Positions 1 through 6,069 of a stretch of DNA of 6,192 bases are shown here, piece after piece. The DNA comes from Clostridia bacterium (GTDB taxonomy: Bacteria > Bacillota_A > Clostridia > Oscillospirales > CAG-272). Every line of letters starts with the position of its first letter. Position 1 is the first letter of the stretch. The translations under genes were made by a program, and so were the position numbers. The stretch is taken from the NCBI GenBank assembly GCA_017546745.1, contig JAFYRZ010000047.1, positions 1 to 6,192 on the forward strand, written 5' to 3'. The notes under the pieces were generated by a model, which was not told the DNA's origin, did not search any database, and saw nothing but the letters and a program-made list of their open reading frames with translations.

Positions 1-652
1 CGCGGCAAAGGTCGTAAAGCGTTCCTACGCCGCCCTCCGTAGATGAAAAATCGTGGTAGAGCTTAAGGAAAACGTCCGCAAGCTTGTCTATTCTTTTAGT
101 GGGCAAAAGGCAATCGGTAAGCGCCTCAAGCTCCGAGGAGGAGATTTCCTCCGTGCCGTCACCGTCGAGTATCGCACCGATAAGACCGAGAATCACCTCT
201 CGCCCGATAAGATCGAGCTCGGCATCATCTCCGATCCTGTAAGACGGGCTTATGCCGACCTTGTCGGTACAGGTGCGCAAAACATCGTTACAAAACGAGT
301 CTATCGTTCTTATCCTCGCGCTCGGCAAAAGAAGCACCTGCCTTGAAAGGTGCGCGTCCTCGGGGTGAAGTGCGCTCTCGCGCTTTACCACCGCGCTTAT
401 CCTCTCGCGCATTTCTGCCGCCGCCGCTGTCGTAAACGTAACTATAAGCAGGCGGTCGATGCCGACCGGGTCATCCTTATCCGTTACGGTCTTAACTATC
501 CTTTCGGTCAGGACCGCGGTCTTACCCGACCCCGCCGCCGCAGAAACGAGAAGGGTCTTGTCGCGCACGTCTATCGCGCTTCTTTGCGCCTCGGTCCATT
601 TTCTCTCGCCTGTTTTCTGCTTTTTGTCAACAGTTGTTGTCATTTCTGCCAT
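1..652 (-). CDS. addA: AddA, ATP-dependent helicase/nuclease subunit A (N-terminal part, cut by window edge)
   Basis: This is the first 217 residues of a UvrD/Rep-type superfamily 1 helicase. In the known AddAB complex the two subunits unwind and resect double-strand DNA ends for recombination up to Chi sites; AddA supplies the 3'-5' helicase motor and one nuclease domain. Seen here: a Q motif (W19-T-E-A-Q23), Walker A motif AAGSGKT at residues 39-45, motif Ia around VTFTTAAAAEMRERI at 71-85, and the ARIRTIDSFC segment at 112-121, all in AddA order and spacing. The family is about 1200 residues, so over four fifths of the gene, including the nuclease domain, lies beyond position 1. The ATG at 652 is chosen because it sits 16 bases after the truB stop with a weak GGTGA site 6 bases upstream. 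No promoter is visible in the gap, so it is probably co-transcribed with truB. RecB or PcrA/UvrD are less likely because of the VSAAAGSGKT and SFC motif forms. Confidence 0.93.
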   Translation of the reverse strand, partial: MAEMTTTVDKKQKTGERKWTEAQRSAIDVRDKTLLVSAAAGSGKTAVLTERIVKTVTDKDDPVGIDRLLIVTFTTAAAAEMRERISAVVKRESALHPEDAHLSRQVLLLPSARIRTIDSFCNDVLRTCTDKVGISPSYRIGDDAELDLIGREVILGLIGAILDGDGTEEISSSELEALTDCLLPTKRIDKLADVFLKLYHDFSSTEGGVGTLYDLCR

Positions 653-668
653 ATTTTTCACCAAAAAA

Positions 669-1556
669 CTAAAATTGCTTGATAGGCTTTATTGCAAGCC
701 CGTCCTCAAACTCGCGTATCTCGCCAAGAGCAAAGAAGCCACCCTTATCGCACATTCTTACCCTCTCGCCTATCTCGCCCCCCTCGGATATCTTCTTAAG
801 ATAAATCTCAAGACCCGAGTGGGCAAGGCGGGAAAAGAAGTCGGGCAGGTGTACCGCGCGGTATTTTTCAAATATCACCTCGGTGGGAAGAAGTCGGCTT
901 TTTCTCTCCTCCTCACTCATATTTTCAAGTGCGTCAAGCGGTATCGCGTCGGAAAGCGTAAAGCCTGCCGCCTCTTTGCGGCGGAGGGTCTTCATAGTGC
1001 CAAAGCAGCCGAGCGCCGCGCCTATATCACTACAAAGCGTTCTTATATAAGTGCCCTTTGAGCAGGTAACGTCAAGGGTGTATTCGTCATCAAAAATCCT
1101 CTCAACGAGGATATTCTCGATAGTGACCGTCCTCGCCTCGCGCTCGATAGTCTTGCCCTCTCTTGCAAGCTCGTAGAGCTTTTTGCCCCCGACCTTGATA
1201 GCCGAGTACATAGGCGGTGTCTGCTCGTAGCTGCCGATAAATTTGGCTACCGCCTCTCTTACCTGCGCCTCAGTGGGGATATCCTCCGAGCGGCTTATAA
1301 CCGTTCCGGTTATATCCTCGGTGTCGGTCGCAATTCCAAGCTTTAAGGTTGCAATATAATGCTTATCGGAGGTGAGAAGATAGTCGCTTGCCTTTACCGC
1401 CCTGCCGACGAGGATAGGCAAAACACCCGTAGCAAGCGGGTCAAGCGTGCCGGTGTGCCCGACCTTTCTCTCACCAAAGAGCCGCCTTATCCTTGCGACG
1501 GCAGAAAACGAGCTTACCCCCTCGGGCTTATCAATTATTATAATACCGTCAGCCAT
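669..1556 (-). CDS. truB: TruB, tRNA pseudouridine(55) synthase
   Basis: TruB converts uridine 55 in the T-loop of tRNAs to pseudouridine in the cytoplasm. The 295-residue product matches the usual family length (about 300). It opens with the family signature DGIIIIDKPEGVSS. The catalytic aspartate is D39 in GHTGTLDPLATG (33-44). The conserved tyrosine of the KHY segment is Y67, PPMYSAIKVGGKKLYELAR lies at 114-132, and the GTYIRTL motif at 168-174 carries the conserved Y170 and R172. The C-terminal ~70 residues (from about 225) fit the small PUA-like RNA-binding domain and end in KPIKQF. The ATG at 1556 has GGAGG six bases upstream (1563-1567) and a strong promoter behind it. No key residue is missing. 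The oddity is the setting: truB often follows rbfA and precedes ribF in Bacillota, whereas here it opens its own transcript and is followed by addA. Confidence 0.97.
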   Translation of the reverse strand: MADGIIIIDKPEGVSSFSAVARIRRLFGERKVGHTGTLDPLATGVLPILVGRAVKASDYLLTSDKHYIATLKLGIATDTEDITGTVISRSEDIPTEAQVREAVAKFIGSYEQTPPMYSAIKVGGKKLYELAREGKTIEREARTVTIENILVERIFDDEYTLDVTCSKGTYIRTLCSDIGAALGCFGTMKTLRRKEAAGFTLSDAIPLDALENMSEEERKSRLLPTEVIFEKYRAVHLPDFFSRLAHSGLEIYLKKISEGGEIGERVRMCDKGGFFALGEIREFEDGLAIKPIKQF

Positions 1557-1562
1557 AATACG

Positions 1563-1567
1563 CCTCC
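1563..1567 (-). promoter_or_regulatory. Ribosome binding site of truB
   Basis: GGAGG on the minus strand, six bases before the ATG at 1556. It fixes the truB start. Confidence 0.85.
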
Positions 1568-1585
1568 GAAAAAGATTTTTATATT

Positions 1586-1614
1586 ATTTTAACATAATTA
1601 CGCGCGAATTTCAA
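1586..1614 (-). promoter_or_regulatory. Sigma-A-type promoter for truB-addA
   Basis: Read on the minus strand, TTGAAA (1614-1609) is followed after exactly 17 bases by TAAAAT (1591-1586). Each box differs from consensus at one position. Transcription would begin near 1579 and give a leader of about 22 bases before the truB ATG. The -35 box is only 9 bases from that of the divergent promoter on the plus strand. Confidence 0.8.
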
Positions 1615-1623
1615 CCTTAAGTC

Positions 1624-1652
1624 TTGCCAAATAAAAAAATATGTGCTAAAAT
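1624..1652 (+). promoter_or_regulatory. Sigma-A-type promoter for the ACT/DUF711 operon
   Basis: TTGCCA (1624-1629), a 17-base spacer, then TAAAAT (1647-1652). The expected start site is near 1659, leaving a leader of about 44 bases that contains a small GC hairpin (1671-1684). It lies back-to-back with the truB promoter. Confidence 0.78.
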
Positions 1653-1670
1653 ATAGGGTAATCAGGATTT

Positions 1671-1684
1671 GCGGCAGGAGCCGC
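1671..1684 (+). other. Small GC stem-loop in the leader of the ACT/DUF711 mRNA
   Basis: GCGGC, loop AGGA, GCCGC: a perfect 5-bp stem closed by a four-base loop, ending four bases before the ribosome binding site at 1689. It has no U tract, so it is not a terminator. It could stabilise the 5' end or tune initiation, but that is inference. The AGGAG inside it is not followed by a start codon. Confidence 0.4.
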
Positions 1685-1688
1685 CACG

Positions 1689-1695
1689 AAAGGAG
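1689..1695 (+). promoter_or_regulatory. Ribosome binding site of the ACT-domain gene
   Basis: AAAGGAG, seven bases before ATG 1703. It decides the start: an in-frame upstream ATG at 1641-1643 falls between the -35 and -10 boxes and so would not be transcribed. Confidence 0.85.
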
Positions 1696-1702
1696 AACAA
1701 AA

Positions 1703-1972
1703 ATGAAGGCTGTTATTACCGTAACGGGAAAGGACAGGGTCGGAATCATCTCGATGGCAAGCGCGGAATGCTCTAAGTACGGCATAAACATCATCGATAT
1801 CAGCCAGACCGTAATGAAGGAATATTTTGCAATGATCATGCTCGTCGAGCTTGACGGTATGAAGGTTGATTTTTCCACCTTCTCTGATAATATGAAGAAA
1901 ACCGGAGAGGAGTACGGTGTTGACGTGCGCGTTATGCACGAGGATATCTTCAACACCATGCACAAGATCTGA
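1703..1972 (+). CDS. ACT-domain protein, UPF0237 type
   Basis: An 89-residue protein that consists of a single ACT domain and nothing else. It has the beta-alpha-beta-beta-alpha-beta pattern: strand KAVITVTG, the ligand-pocket turn GKDRVGI (9-15), helix [12 protein letters not shown], strand [10 protein letters not shown], strand [10 protein letters not shown], a helix around 56-70, and a last strand [12 protein letters not shown] domains usually bind amino acids or similar small ligands and act as dimers. This class resembles the N-terminal half of GcvR but is a stand-alone protein, and its ligand is not known to me. Its TGA stop overlaps the ATG of the DUF711 gene by one base, which implies coupled translation and probably a joint function, perhaps as its sensor or regulatory partner (inference). 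The start at 1703 is set by its ribosome binding site; the frame is open further upstream, but that part lies in the promoter. Confidence 0.92.
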   Translation: MKAVITVTGKDRVGIISMASAECSKYGINIIDISQTVMKEYFAMIMLVELDGMKVDFSTFSDNMKKTGEEYGVDVRVMHEDIFNTMHKI

Positions 1973-3330
1973 TGCTTAACACCAACGACATTCTTGAAAC
2001 AGTAAAAATGATAAGCGAGGAAAACCTCGATATCAGAACGGTAACCATGGGCATCTCGCTTTTCGACTGCATAAGCGACGATCCCGCAAGGCTTGAATGT
2101 AAGATCTACGACAAGATCACCCGCTCGGCAAAAAGGCTTGTCGAGGTATGTCAGGGTCTTGAAAGAAAATACGGAATTCCGATCGTAAACAAGCGCATCT
2201 CGGTCACCCCCATCTCGCTCGTTGGCGCGGGACTTTCTCCCGACGGCTTCGTAAGGCTTGCCCACGTGCTTGAGAGAGCCGCGTGTGAGCTTGGCGTAAA
2301 CTTTGTCGGCGGCTATTCCGCCCTCGTTCAAAAGGGTGCGACCGTCGGCGCTGCGAACCTTATCGAATCTATCCCCGAGGCGCTTTGCGAAACGACCAAG
2401 GTCTGCTCGTCCGTAAACGTTGCCTCCACCAAGGCGGGCATAAATATGGACGCGGTAAGGAGAATGGGCGAGATCATCAAGGAAACCGCCTACCTCACGC
2501 GCGACCACGACTCTATCGGCTGTGCGAAGCTCGTGGTTTTCGCAAACATTCCCGAGGATAACCCCTTTATGGCGGGCGCTATGCACGGCATAGGTGAGCC
2601 GGACACGGTCATCAACGTCGGTGTCAGCGGTCCGGGTGTCGTTGCGGCGGCTATCAAGGCGGCGGGAAACTGCGATTTCTCCACCCTCGCAGACACGATA
2701 AAGAAGATCGCCTTCAAGATTACGAGGGTCGGTCAGCTTATCGCATCCGAGGCATCGCGTGAGCTTGGCGTGCCCTACGGTATCGTTGACCTCTCGCTTG
2801 CTCCTACCCCTGCGGCAGGAGATTCGGTTGCGGAGATACTTGAAAATATGGGTCTTTCGGTGACCGGTATGCACGGCACTACCGCGGCTCTTGCGCTTCT
2901 TAACGACGCGGTTAAGAAGGGTGGCGTTATGGCGTCGAGCCACGTTGGCGGTCTTTCCGGCGCATTCATTCCCGTGTCCGAGGACAGAGGTATGATAGAC
3001 GCGGTTGCTCGTGGTGAGCTTTCTATCGAGAAGCTTGAGGCGATGACGGCGGTATGCTCGGTCGGCCTTGATATGATCGCTATCCCCGGCGATACCGACG
3101 CGACGACGATCTCCGGCATTATCGCAGACGAGATCGCAATAGGCGTTGTTAACACCAAGACCACGGCGGTAAGGGTTATCCCCGTCGTTGGAAAGGGCGT
3201 CGGCCAGGTTGCCGAGTTTGGCGGACTTCTCGGATATGCGCCGATCATTCCGCTCCGCGGAGAGTCCTGCCGTGACTTTATAATGCGCGGCGGTAGAATT
3301 CCCGCACCCATCCACTCTCTTAAGAATTAA
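1972..3330 (+). CDS. DUF711/UPF0210 family protein ('PFL family protein')
   Basis: A full-length 452-residue member of the DUF711 (UPF0210) family, recognised by MGISLFDC (26-33), [11 protein letters not shown] (73-83), [13 protein letters not shown] (329-341), [14 protein letters not shown] (362-375), [12 protein letters not shown] (394-405), [10 protein letters not shown] (416-425) and the C-terminal [11 protein letters not shown] (439-449). The fold is related to glycyl-radical enzymes of the pyruvate formate-lyase type, hence the database name. I see no RVSGY-like glycyl-radical loop and no adjacent activating radical-SAM enzyme in the window, so radical chemistry should not be assumed. 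The biochemical role is unknown. It is a soluble cytoplasmic protein without signal peptide or membrane segments. It has no ribosome binding site of its own: the ATG overlaps the stop of the ACT gene (TGATG at 1970-1974), so it is probably translated by reinitiation. The pairing with a UPF0237 ACT protein recurs in Gram-positive bacteria. Confidence 0.93.
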   Translation: MLNTNDILETVKMISEENLDIRTVTMGISLFDCISDDPARLECKIYDKITRSAKRLVEVCQGLERKYGIPIVNKRISVTPISLVGAGLSPDGFVRLAHVLERAACELGVNFVGGYSALVQKGATVGAANLIESIPEALCETTKVCSSVNVASTKAGINMDAVRRMGEIIKETAYLTRDHDSIGCAKLVVFANIPEDNPFMAGAMHGIGEPDTVINVGVSGPGVVAAAIKAAGNCDFSTLADTIKKIAFKITRVGQLIASEASRELGVPYGIVDLSLAPTPAAGDSVAEILENMGLSVTGMHGTTAALALLNDAVKKGGVMASSHVGGLSGAFIPVSEDRGMIDAVARGELSIEKLEAMTAVCSVGLDMIAIPGDTDATTISGIIADEIAIGVVNTKTTAVRVIPVVGKGVGQVAEFGGLLGYAPIIPLRGESCRDFIMRGGRIPAPIHSLKN

Positions 3331-3360
3331 GGAAATATTCCATAAATAATACGCAAGTTT

Positions 3361-3400
3361 AAAGAAAATGCCACCTTTTGTTGGCATTTTCTTTTATTTT
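3361..3400 (+). terminator. Intrinsic terminator of the ACT/DUF711 operon
   Basis: A perfect 13-bp stem, AAAGAAAATGCCA (3361-3373) and its complement (3382-3394), around an 8-base loop, with a T-rich run through 3400. It lies 30 bases after the DUF711 stop and insulates spoIIE from read-through. The A-rich left arm would also give a U tract on the opposite strand, so it could act in both directions, although no minus-strand gene needs it here. Confidence 0.88.
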
Positions 3401-3429
3401 TATCAGAAAGCCTCCCGCTTTGCGGCATC

Positions 3430-3476
3430 TCGACGGCGAATATCGACGGCAAGCACCATTTAAGATAGGATATAAT
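3430..3476 (+). promoter_or_regulatory. spoIIE promoter with possible activator (Spo0A-like) sites
   Basis: A perfect TATAAT (3471-3476) lies 12 bases before the ribosome binding site. At the standard 17-base spacing the -35 position reads GGCAAG, which is not a -35 box; a TCGACG at 3443-3448 matches TTGACA at 4 of 6 but with a 22-base spacer. Known spoIIE and spoIIG promoters of Bacillus have over-long spacers and depend on phosphorylated Spo0A, so this arrangement fits. An 8-base direct repeat TCGACGGC (3430-3437 and 3443-3450) covers the region, and CGGCGAA (3434-3440) is an approximate match to the 0A box TGTCGAA. The -10 is clear; the Spo0A sites are inference. Confidence 0.5.
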
Positions 3477-3488
3477 AGTATAAAAAAC

Positions 3489-3493
3489 GGAGG
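3489..3493 (+). promoter_or_regulatory. Ribosome binding site of spoIIE
   Basis: GGAGG, seven bases before ATG 3501. It decides the start: the reading frame is open back to 3378, but that extension covers the upstream terminator and the promoter. Confidence 0.85.
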
Positions 3494-3500
3494 TTTAAAT

Positions 3501-5822
3501 ATGGATATTACAAAGGAAGATTTACGCTCGGAGGGGCGGCTCAGCGAGCGCGGCCGCGCGCTTATTACCGATGCGGTTTTTATGCTCGTTTCCTTTCTTT
3601 TCGCAAGATGTCACACGCTTTTCGGGGCGCGCCCGTTGGCGCTTGCCTTGATTTCCGCGCTCCCGACCCACCTCTTTTCGGCTCTTGCGGGGGCTGTTAT
3701 CGGCTCGCTTTCTCTCGGGCGCGAGGGGGTGGTGCTTTCCTTGGTGCTTGCGATCTCGCTCTTTTTGCGCCTTGCTATCTCGGGCGGGTCGCAAAGACCG
3801 CTCACAAGGTCTTTTCGTCTAAAGGAGGGAACGCTTCTCAGGCTTTCGGTGTCGGTCATCGGCGGCTTTATACTCTCGGTGTATAAGATCCTGCTTCTCG
3901 GCTTCGGCAAGGCGGAGATACTTTACTCGGTCTTTATGATATTCGTAACACCCGTTTGCTCGTTCGTTTTCGTGACCCTCTTTGAGAGCGGCTTCACCCT
4001 CGATGACACGGCAAAAAGACTGCGGCAGATAATCAGCCTTCGCGGCAGAGACGAGGGAGAGCGCGTGCGACGCATAGCCTTCTTCTCGGCAATTCTTATA
4101 ACCGCATTCTTTATCTCGCTTTCACTAAAGCCCTTTGAGCTTTTCGGGATCTCTCTTTCCTACATATTCGCCGCGACCTCATCGCTCGTGATATCCCGCC
4201 GTGCGGGTGCACTTATCGGCTCTGCGATAGCATTTGCCGCGGCGCTTCCTCTCTCGGTCGTAAGCGCGGCGGCATTCGCCCTTTCTGCGCTTGCATCGGG
4301 TGCGCTTTTCAGCATCGGACTGCCCTACGCGCTACTTGGCGGAGTGGCTGCGCTCTCACTCTTTTCGGGACTTGCCGAGGGGCTTTCGGGATTTCTTTCG
4401 GTCTTTCCCGAGTACGTTATCGGCGCGGCGCTTTGTTATCCGCTTCTTAAAATTTCAAGCCCCGAGGCAGCCCACGACGGTGCGGTGTCACAGGCATCGG
4501 TCAAGGATATGGTCGGCACGATGGCGCTTGCGTATCAATCGCGCTACCGCGGAAAAGCCGAGGCGCTCGACAGCGCGCTCACCGAGGCGGCAAGGGTCAT
4601 AAGCTCCCACCGCGAGAGCGAGGAGGAGCTTCGGCGGGCGCTTTCCGAGGCTTTCGCAAGAGAGCTTAAATATGCCGCAGTGCTTGTCGGCAAGGAGGTT
4701 GCCGAGGAGGAGGTAGAGGCTCTCTCGGAGCAGATGGCAAGAGATGGATGCGCGAGCCGCGGCAAGGAAATTGCGGAGCTTTTCGGTGATATGCCCTGCG
4801 TTTTAGACCTGTCACAGCGGCTTATGCTTGCAGAACGAGCGGTGAGCGAGAAGCGCCGGTCGGGATCGCTTTTTTCCGAGGCTCTTTCCTGCGCCTCGAC
4901 AATGCTAAGATCGGCTCTCGAGGAGGACGAGACAGAGCGTGGAGTTGACCGTAGGGACGAGGAGAAGCTTACCGAGGTATTGACCAAAGCAGGGCTTGAC
5001 GGCGGCGCAGTTTGCGCCCTCGGTGACAGAAAAAAGCACCTGATAATCGCAGGGGTCGACCCTACCGGCACGCTAATCACCGACCCCGCCATCAAAAGGT
5101 CGCTTGAGGAAATTTTGTTGCGCCCCCTCGGCTCACAGGAGTATTACAGGCGGGATAGCGCCGCGCTTATGGAATGCTCGGCACGTCCAAGGCTTGCGCT
5201 CGAGCATGCGACAAGCTCCTACTCTCACGAGGGAGATATCTCGGGGGACGTTTTCGCCTTTGCCGAGGCATCCGACGGCAGGCTTTACGCTATGATCTCG
5301 GACGGAATGGGCACGGGCGAGTCTGCCGGAGAGGTGTCGTCGTTGGTGTCGGGGGTTATCTCGTCGCTCGTCAGAGCAGGGGTCGCGCCCTCGCACGTTT
5401 TGCGCCTTATAAACAGCATTATCCTCGCACGGGGTAGCGAAATCTCAGCAACCGTTGACATTTTTGAGCTCGACGCGATGTGTGGCGAGGCGGCTTTTAT
5501 CAAGTGTGGCGCGGCCGTCTCCTACGTAAAGCGCGACTCGTCGATCTTTCGCATCCGCTCTCGCACAGCGCCTATCGGAATTCTACCCTCGCCCGATGCC
5601 GAGCGAGTTGCCGTCGAGATACGCGAGGGGGATATTATCGTTATGCTCTCGGACGGGGTGAACCCGACGGCGGACGATGCGCCCTGGCTTCTCGACCTTC
5701 TCTCTCGCTCGGACGGGCGCGACCTCAAGGCTCTCGCCAACTCCATAATCGACACCGCAAAGCGCCGCACCGCGGCGCGCGACGATATGACCGCCGTCGT
5801 CCTGCGCGTTGTTGAAACGTAG
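3501..5822 (+). CDS. spoIIE: SpoIIE, stage II sporulation protein E (membrane PP2C-type phosphatase)
   Basis: A 773-residue protein close to the family's usual ~800. In the known system SpoIIE joins the FtsZ ring at the polar septum and dephosphorylates the anti-anti-sigma factor SpoIIAA, releasing sigma-F in the forespore. Domains in order: a short charged N-terminus (1-20); a block of about ten hydrophobic membrane segments (roughly 21-318); a central, charged, largely helical region (about 330-560) rich in Glu, Arg and Ala, corresponding to the FtsZ-interacting and oligomerisation part; and a C-terminal PP2C domain (about 565-773). PP2C motifs include SGD at 581-583, ISDGMGTGESAG (599-610) with metal ligand D601, LSDGV (716-720) with D718, and the terminal RDDMT (760-764) with D761/D762. 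All expected acidic metal ligands are present, so it should be active. It is transcribed alone from its own promoter. After its stop the base composition changes sharply; tilS or hpt, which often sit near spoIIE, are not seen. Confidence 0.96.
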   Translation: MDITKEDLRSEGRLSERGRALITDAVFMLVSFLFARCHTLFGARPLALALISALPTHLFSALAGAVIGSLSLGREGVVLSLVLAISLFLRLAISGGSQRPLTRSFRLKEGTLLRLSVSVIGGFILSVYKILLLGFGKAEILYSVFMIFVTPVCSFVFVTLFESGFTLDDTAKRLRQIISLRGRDEGERVRRIAFFSAILITAFFISLSLKPFELFGISLSYIFAATSSLVISRRAGALIGSAIAFAAALPLSVVSAAAFALSALASGALFSIGLPYALLGGVAALSLFSGLAEGLSGFLSVFPEYVIGAALCYPLLKISSPEAAHDGAVSQASVKDMVGTMALAYQSRYRGKAEALDSALTEAARVISSHRESEEELRRALSEAFARELKYAAVLVGKEVAEEEVEALSEQMARDGCASRGKEIAELFGDMPCVLDLSQRLMLAERAVSEKRRSGSLFSEALSCASTMLRSALEEDETERGVDRRDEEKLTEVLTKAGLDGGAVCALGDRKKHLIIAGVDPTGTLITDPAIKRSLEEILLRPLGSQEYYRRDSAALMECSARPRLALEHATSSYSHEGDISGDVFAFAEASDGRLYAMISDGMGTGESAGEVSSLVSGVISSLVRAGVAPSHVLRLINSIILARGSEISATVDIFELDAMCGEAAFIKCGAAVSYVKRDSSIFRIRSRTAPIGILPSPDAERVAVEIREGDIIVMLSDGVNPTADDAPWLLDLLSRSDGRDLKALANSIIDTAKRRTAARDDMTAVVLRVVET

Positions 5823-5835
5823 CGTGTCCGCTGCT

Positions 5836-5870
5836 TTCACTCTTCACTTTTCACTTTTCACTCTTCACTT
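5836..5870. repeat. Tandem heptanucleotide repeat, TTCACTY x 5
   Basis: Five uninterrupted 7-base units differing only in the last base: TTCACT followed by C, T, T, C, T in turn. It starts 14 bases after the spoIIE stop codon. Short heptad tandem repeats are known as interspersed, length-variable elements in some bacteria (for example the STRR repeats of cyanobacteria). Whether this unit is repeated elsewhere in the genome cannot be seen here. Confidence 0.9.
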
Positions 5871-5895
5871 TTGTTTGTTCACAGAACAAACAAAA
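5869..5895. repeat. Perfect 12-bp inverted repeat with 3-base loop
   Basis: TTTTGTTTGTTC (5869-5880), loop ACA, then the exact complement (5884-5895). The left arm begins in the last heptad. On both strands the right arm ends in A's rather than T's, so it lacks the U tract of an intrinsic terminator. It would form a hairpin in RNA from either strand and might stabilise the spoIIE mRNA 3' end or be part of a small repeat element. Confidence 0.75.
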
Positions 5896-5948
5896 AAGCA
5901 GGAGTAAAGATCTGTACTCTTAAGGACAGTTTTTAAAATTCAATTCAA

Positions 5949-5961
5949 TAGTAAATTACTA
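5949..5961. repeat. 13-base palindrome TAGTAAATTACTA
   Basis: Perfect 6-base arms (TAGTAA/TTACTA) around a central A. The first ten bases, TAGTAAATTA, recur directly at 6012-6021 within the promoter-proximal repeat array, so it may be a second, upstream operator for the same DNA-binding protein (inference). Confidence 0.5.
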
Positions 5962-5991
5962 ACCCACCTTGAACTAAGTTCTTGGTGGGTT
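5961..5991. terminator. Stem-loop AACCCACC/GGTGGGTT, possible weak terminator
   Basis: An 8-bp lower stem (5961-5968 with 5984-5991), a symmetric TT/TT internal loop, a 4-bp upper stem GAAC/GTTC and a TAA loop. On the plus strand only about three T's follow before an A run, and on the minus strand the tail is also poor. It could therefore be a weak terminator for spoIIE or a structural repeat. It lies about 140 bases after the spoIIE stop. Confidence 0.4.
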
Positions 5992-6000
5992 TAAAAAATA

Positions 6001-6039
6001 TTTTAGTCTTTTAGTAAATTAGTGTTGACAAACTAATTT
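6001..6039. promoter_or_regulatory. Operator-like array of 8-base repeats at the promoter of the last gene
   Basis: Three consecutive octads, TTTTAGTC, TTTTAGTA and AATTAGTG (6001-6024), end exactly where the -35 box begins. The third also forms a perfect 8-base inverted repeat with ACTAATTT (6032-6039) across the -35 box: AAATTAGT at 6016-6023, centre of 8 bases. A protein bound there would cover the -35. Ribbon-helix-helix repressors often bind such short repeat arrays in their own promoters, and the gene downstream has such an N-terminus. Confidence 0.55.
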
Positions 6040-6053
6040 TATTGTGCTATGCT
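6025..6053 (+). promoter_or_regulatory. Strong sigma-A-type promoter for the last gene
   Basis: Consensus TTGACA (6025-6030), a 17-base spacer, and TATGCT (6048-6053) preceded by TG at 6045-6046, an extended -10. The start site would fall near 6060, right at the ribosome binding site, so the leader is only about 13 bases. Confidence 0.85.
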
Positions 6054-6059
6054 GTTATT

Positions 6060-6069
6060 GGAGGTGATC
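6060..6069 (+). promoter_or_regulatory. Near-perfect ribosome binding site, GGAGGTGATC
   Basis: Ten bases fully complementary to the 3' end of bacterial 16S rRNA, with GGAGG eight bases before ATG 6073. It fixes the start and predicts strong translation, unless transcription is repressed. Confidence 0.9.

Noticed and set aside
53..1061. Several plus-strand open frames across the first kilobase
   Set aside because: They are antisense to addA and truB, both recognised by catalytic motifs, and their translations show no domain-like character.
1609..1629. CTTAAG-centred dyad between the divergent promoters as a shared operator
   Set aside because: Only the central six bases are symmetric; the flanks do not pair, so an operator is not supported.
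1643..1702. Upstream extension of the ACT-domain gene to an earlier in-frame start
   Set aside because: That start falls in the promoter before the -10 box, so it would not be transcribed; the ATG at 1703 has a good ribosome binding site and begins the ACT domain exactly.
3331..3341. Short inverted repeat GGAA/TTCC right after the DUF711 stop
   Set aside because: Four-base arms are expected by chance, and the strong terminator follows 20 bases later.
1579..3387. A 602-codon open frame on the minus strand covering the whole DUF711 gene
   Set aside because: It lies antisense to a clearly recognised gene, is composed of low-complexity Arg/His/Asp-rich sequence, has no ribosome binding site, and its start lies in the terminator hairpin. 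It is a by-product of the codon pattern of the real gene.
3378..3500. Upstream extension of spoIIE by 41 codons
   Set aside because: The extension covers the terminator stem and the promoter; ATG 3501 has GGAGG at proper spacing.
5912..5934. CTGT/ACAG hairpin followed by five T's as a spoIIE terminator
   Set aside because: The stem is four base pairs, then a mismatch and two pairs; too weak to call despite the T run.
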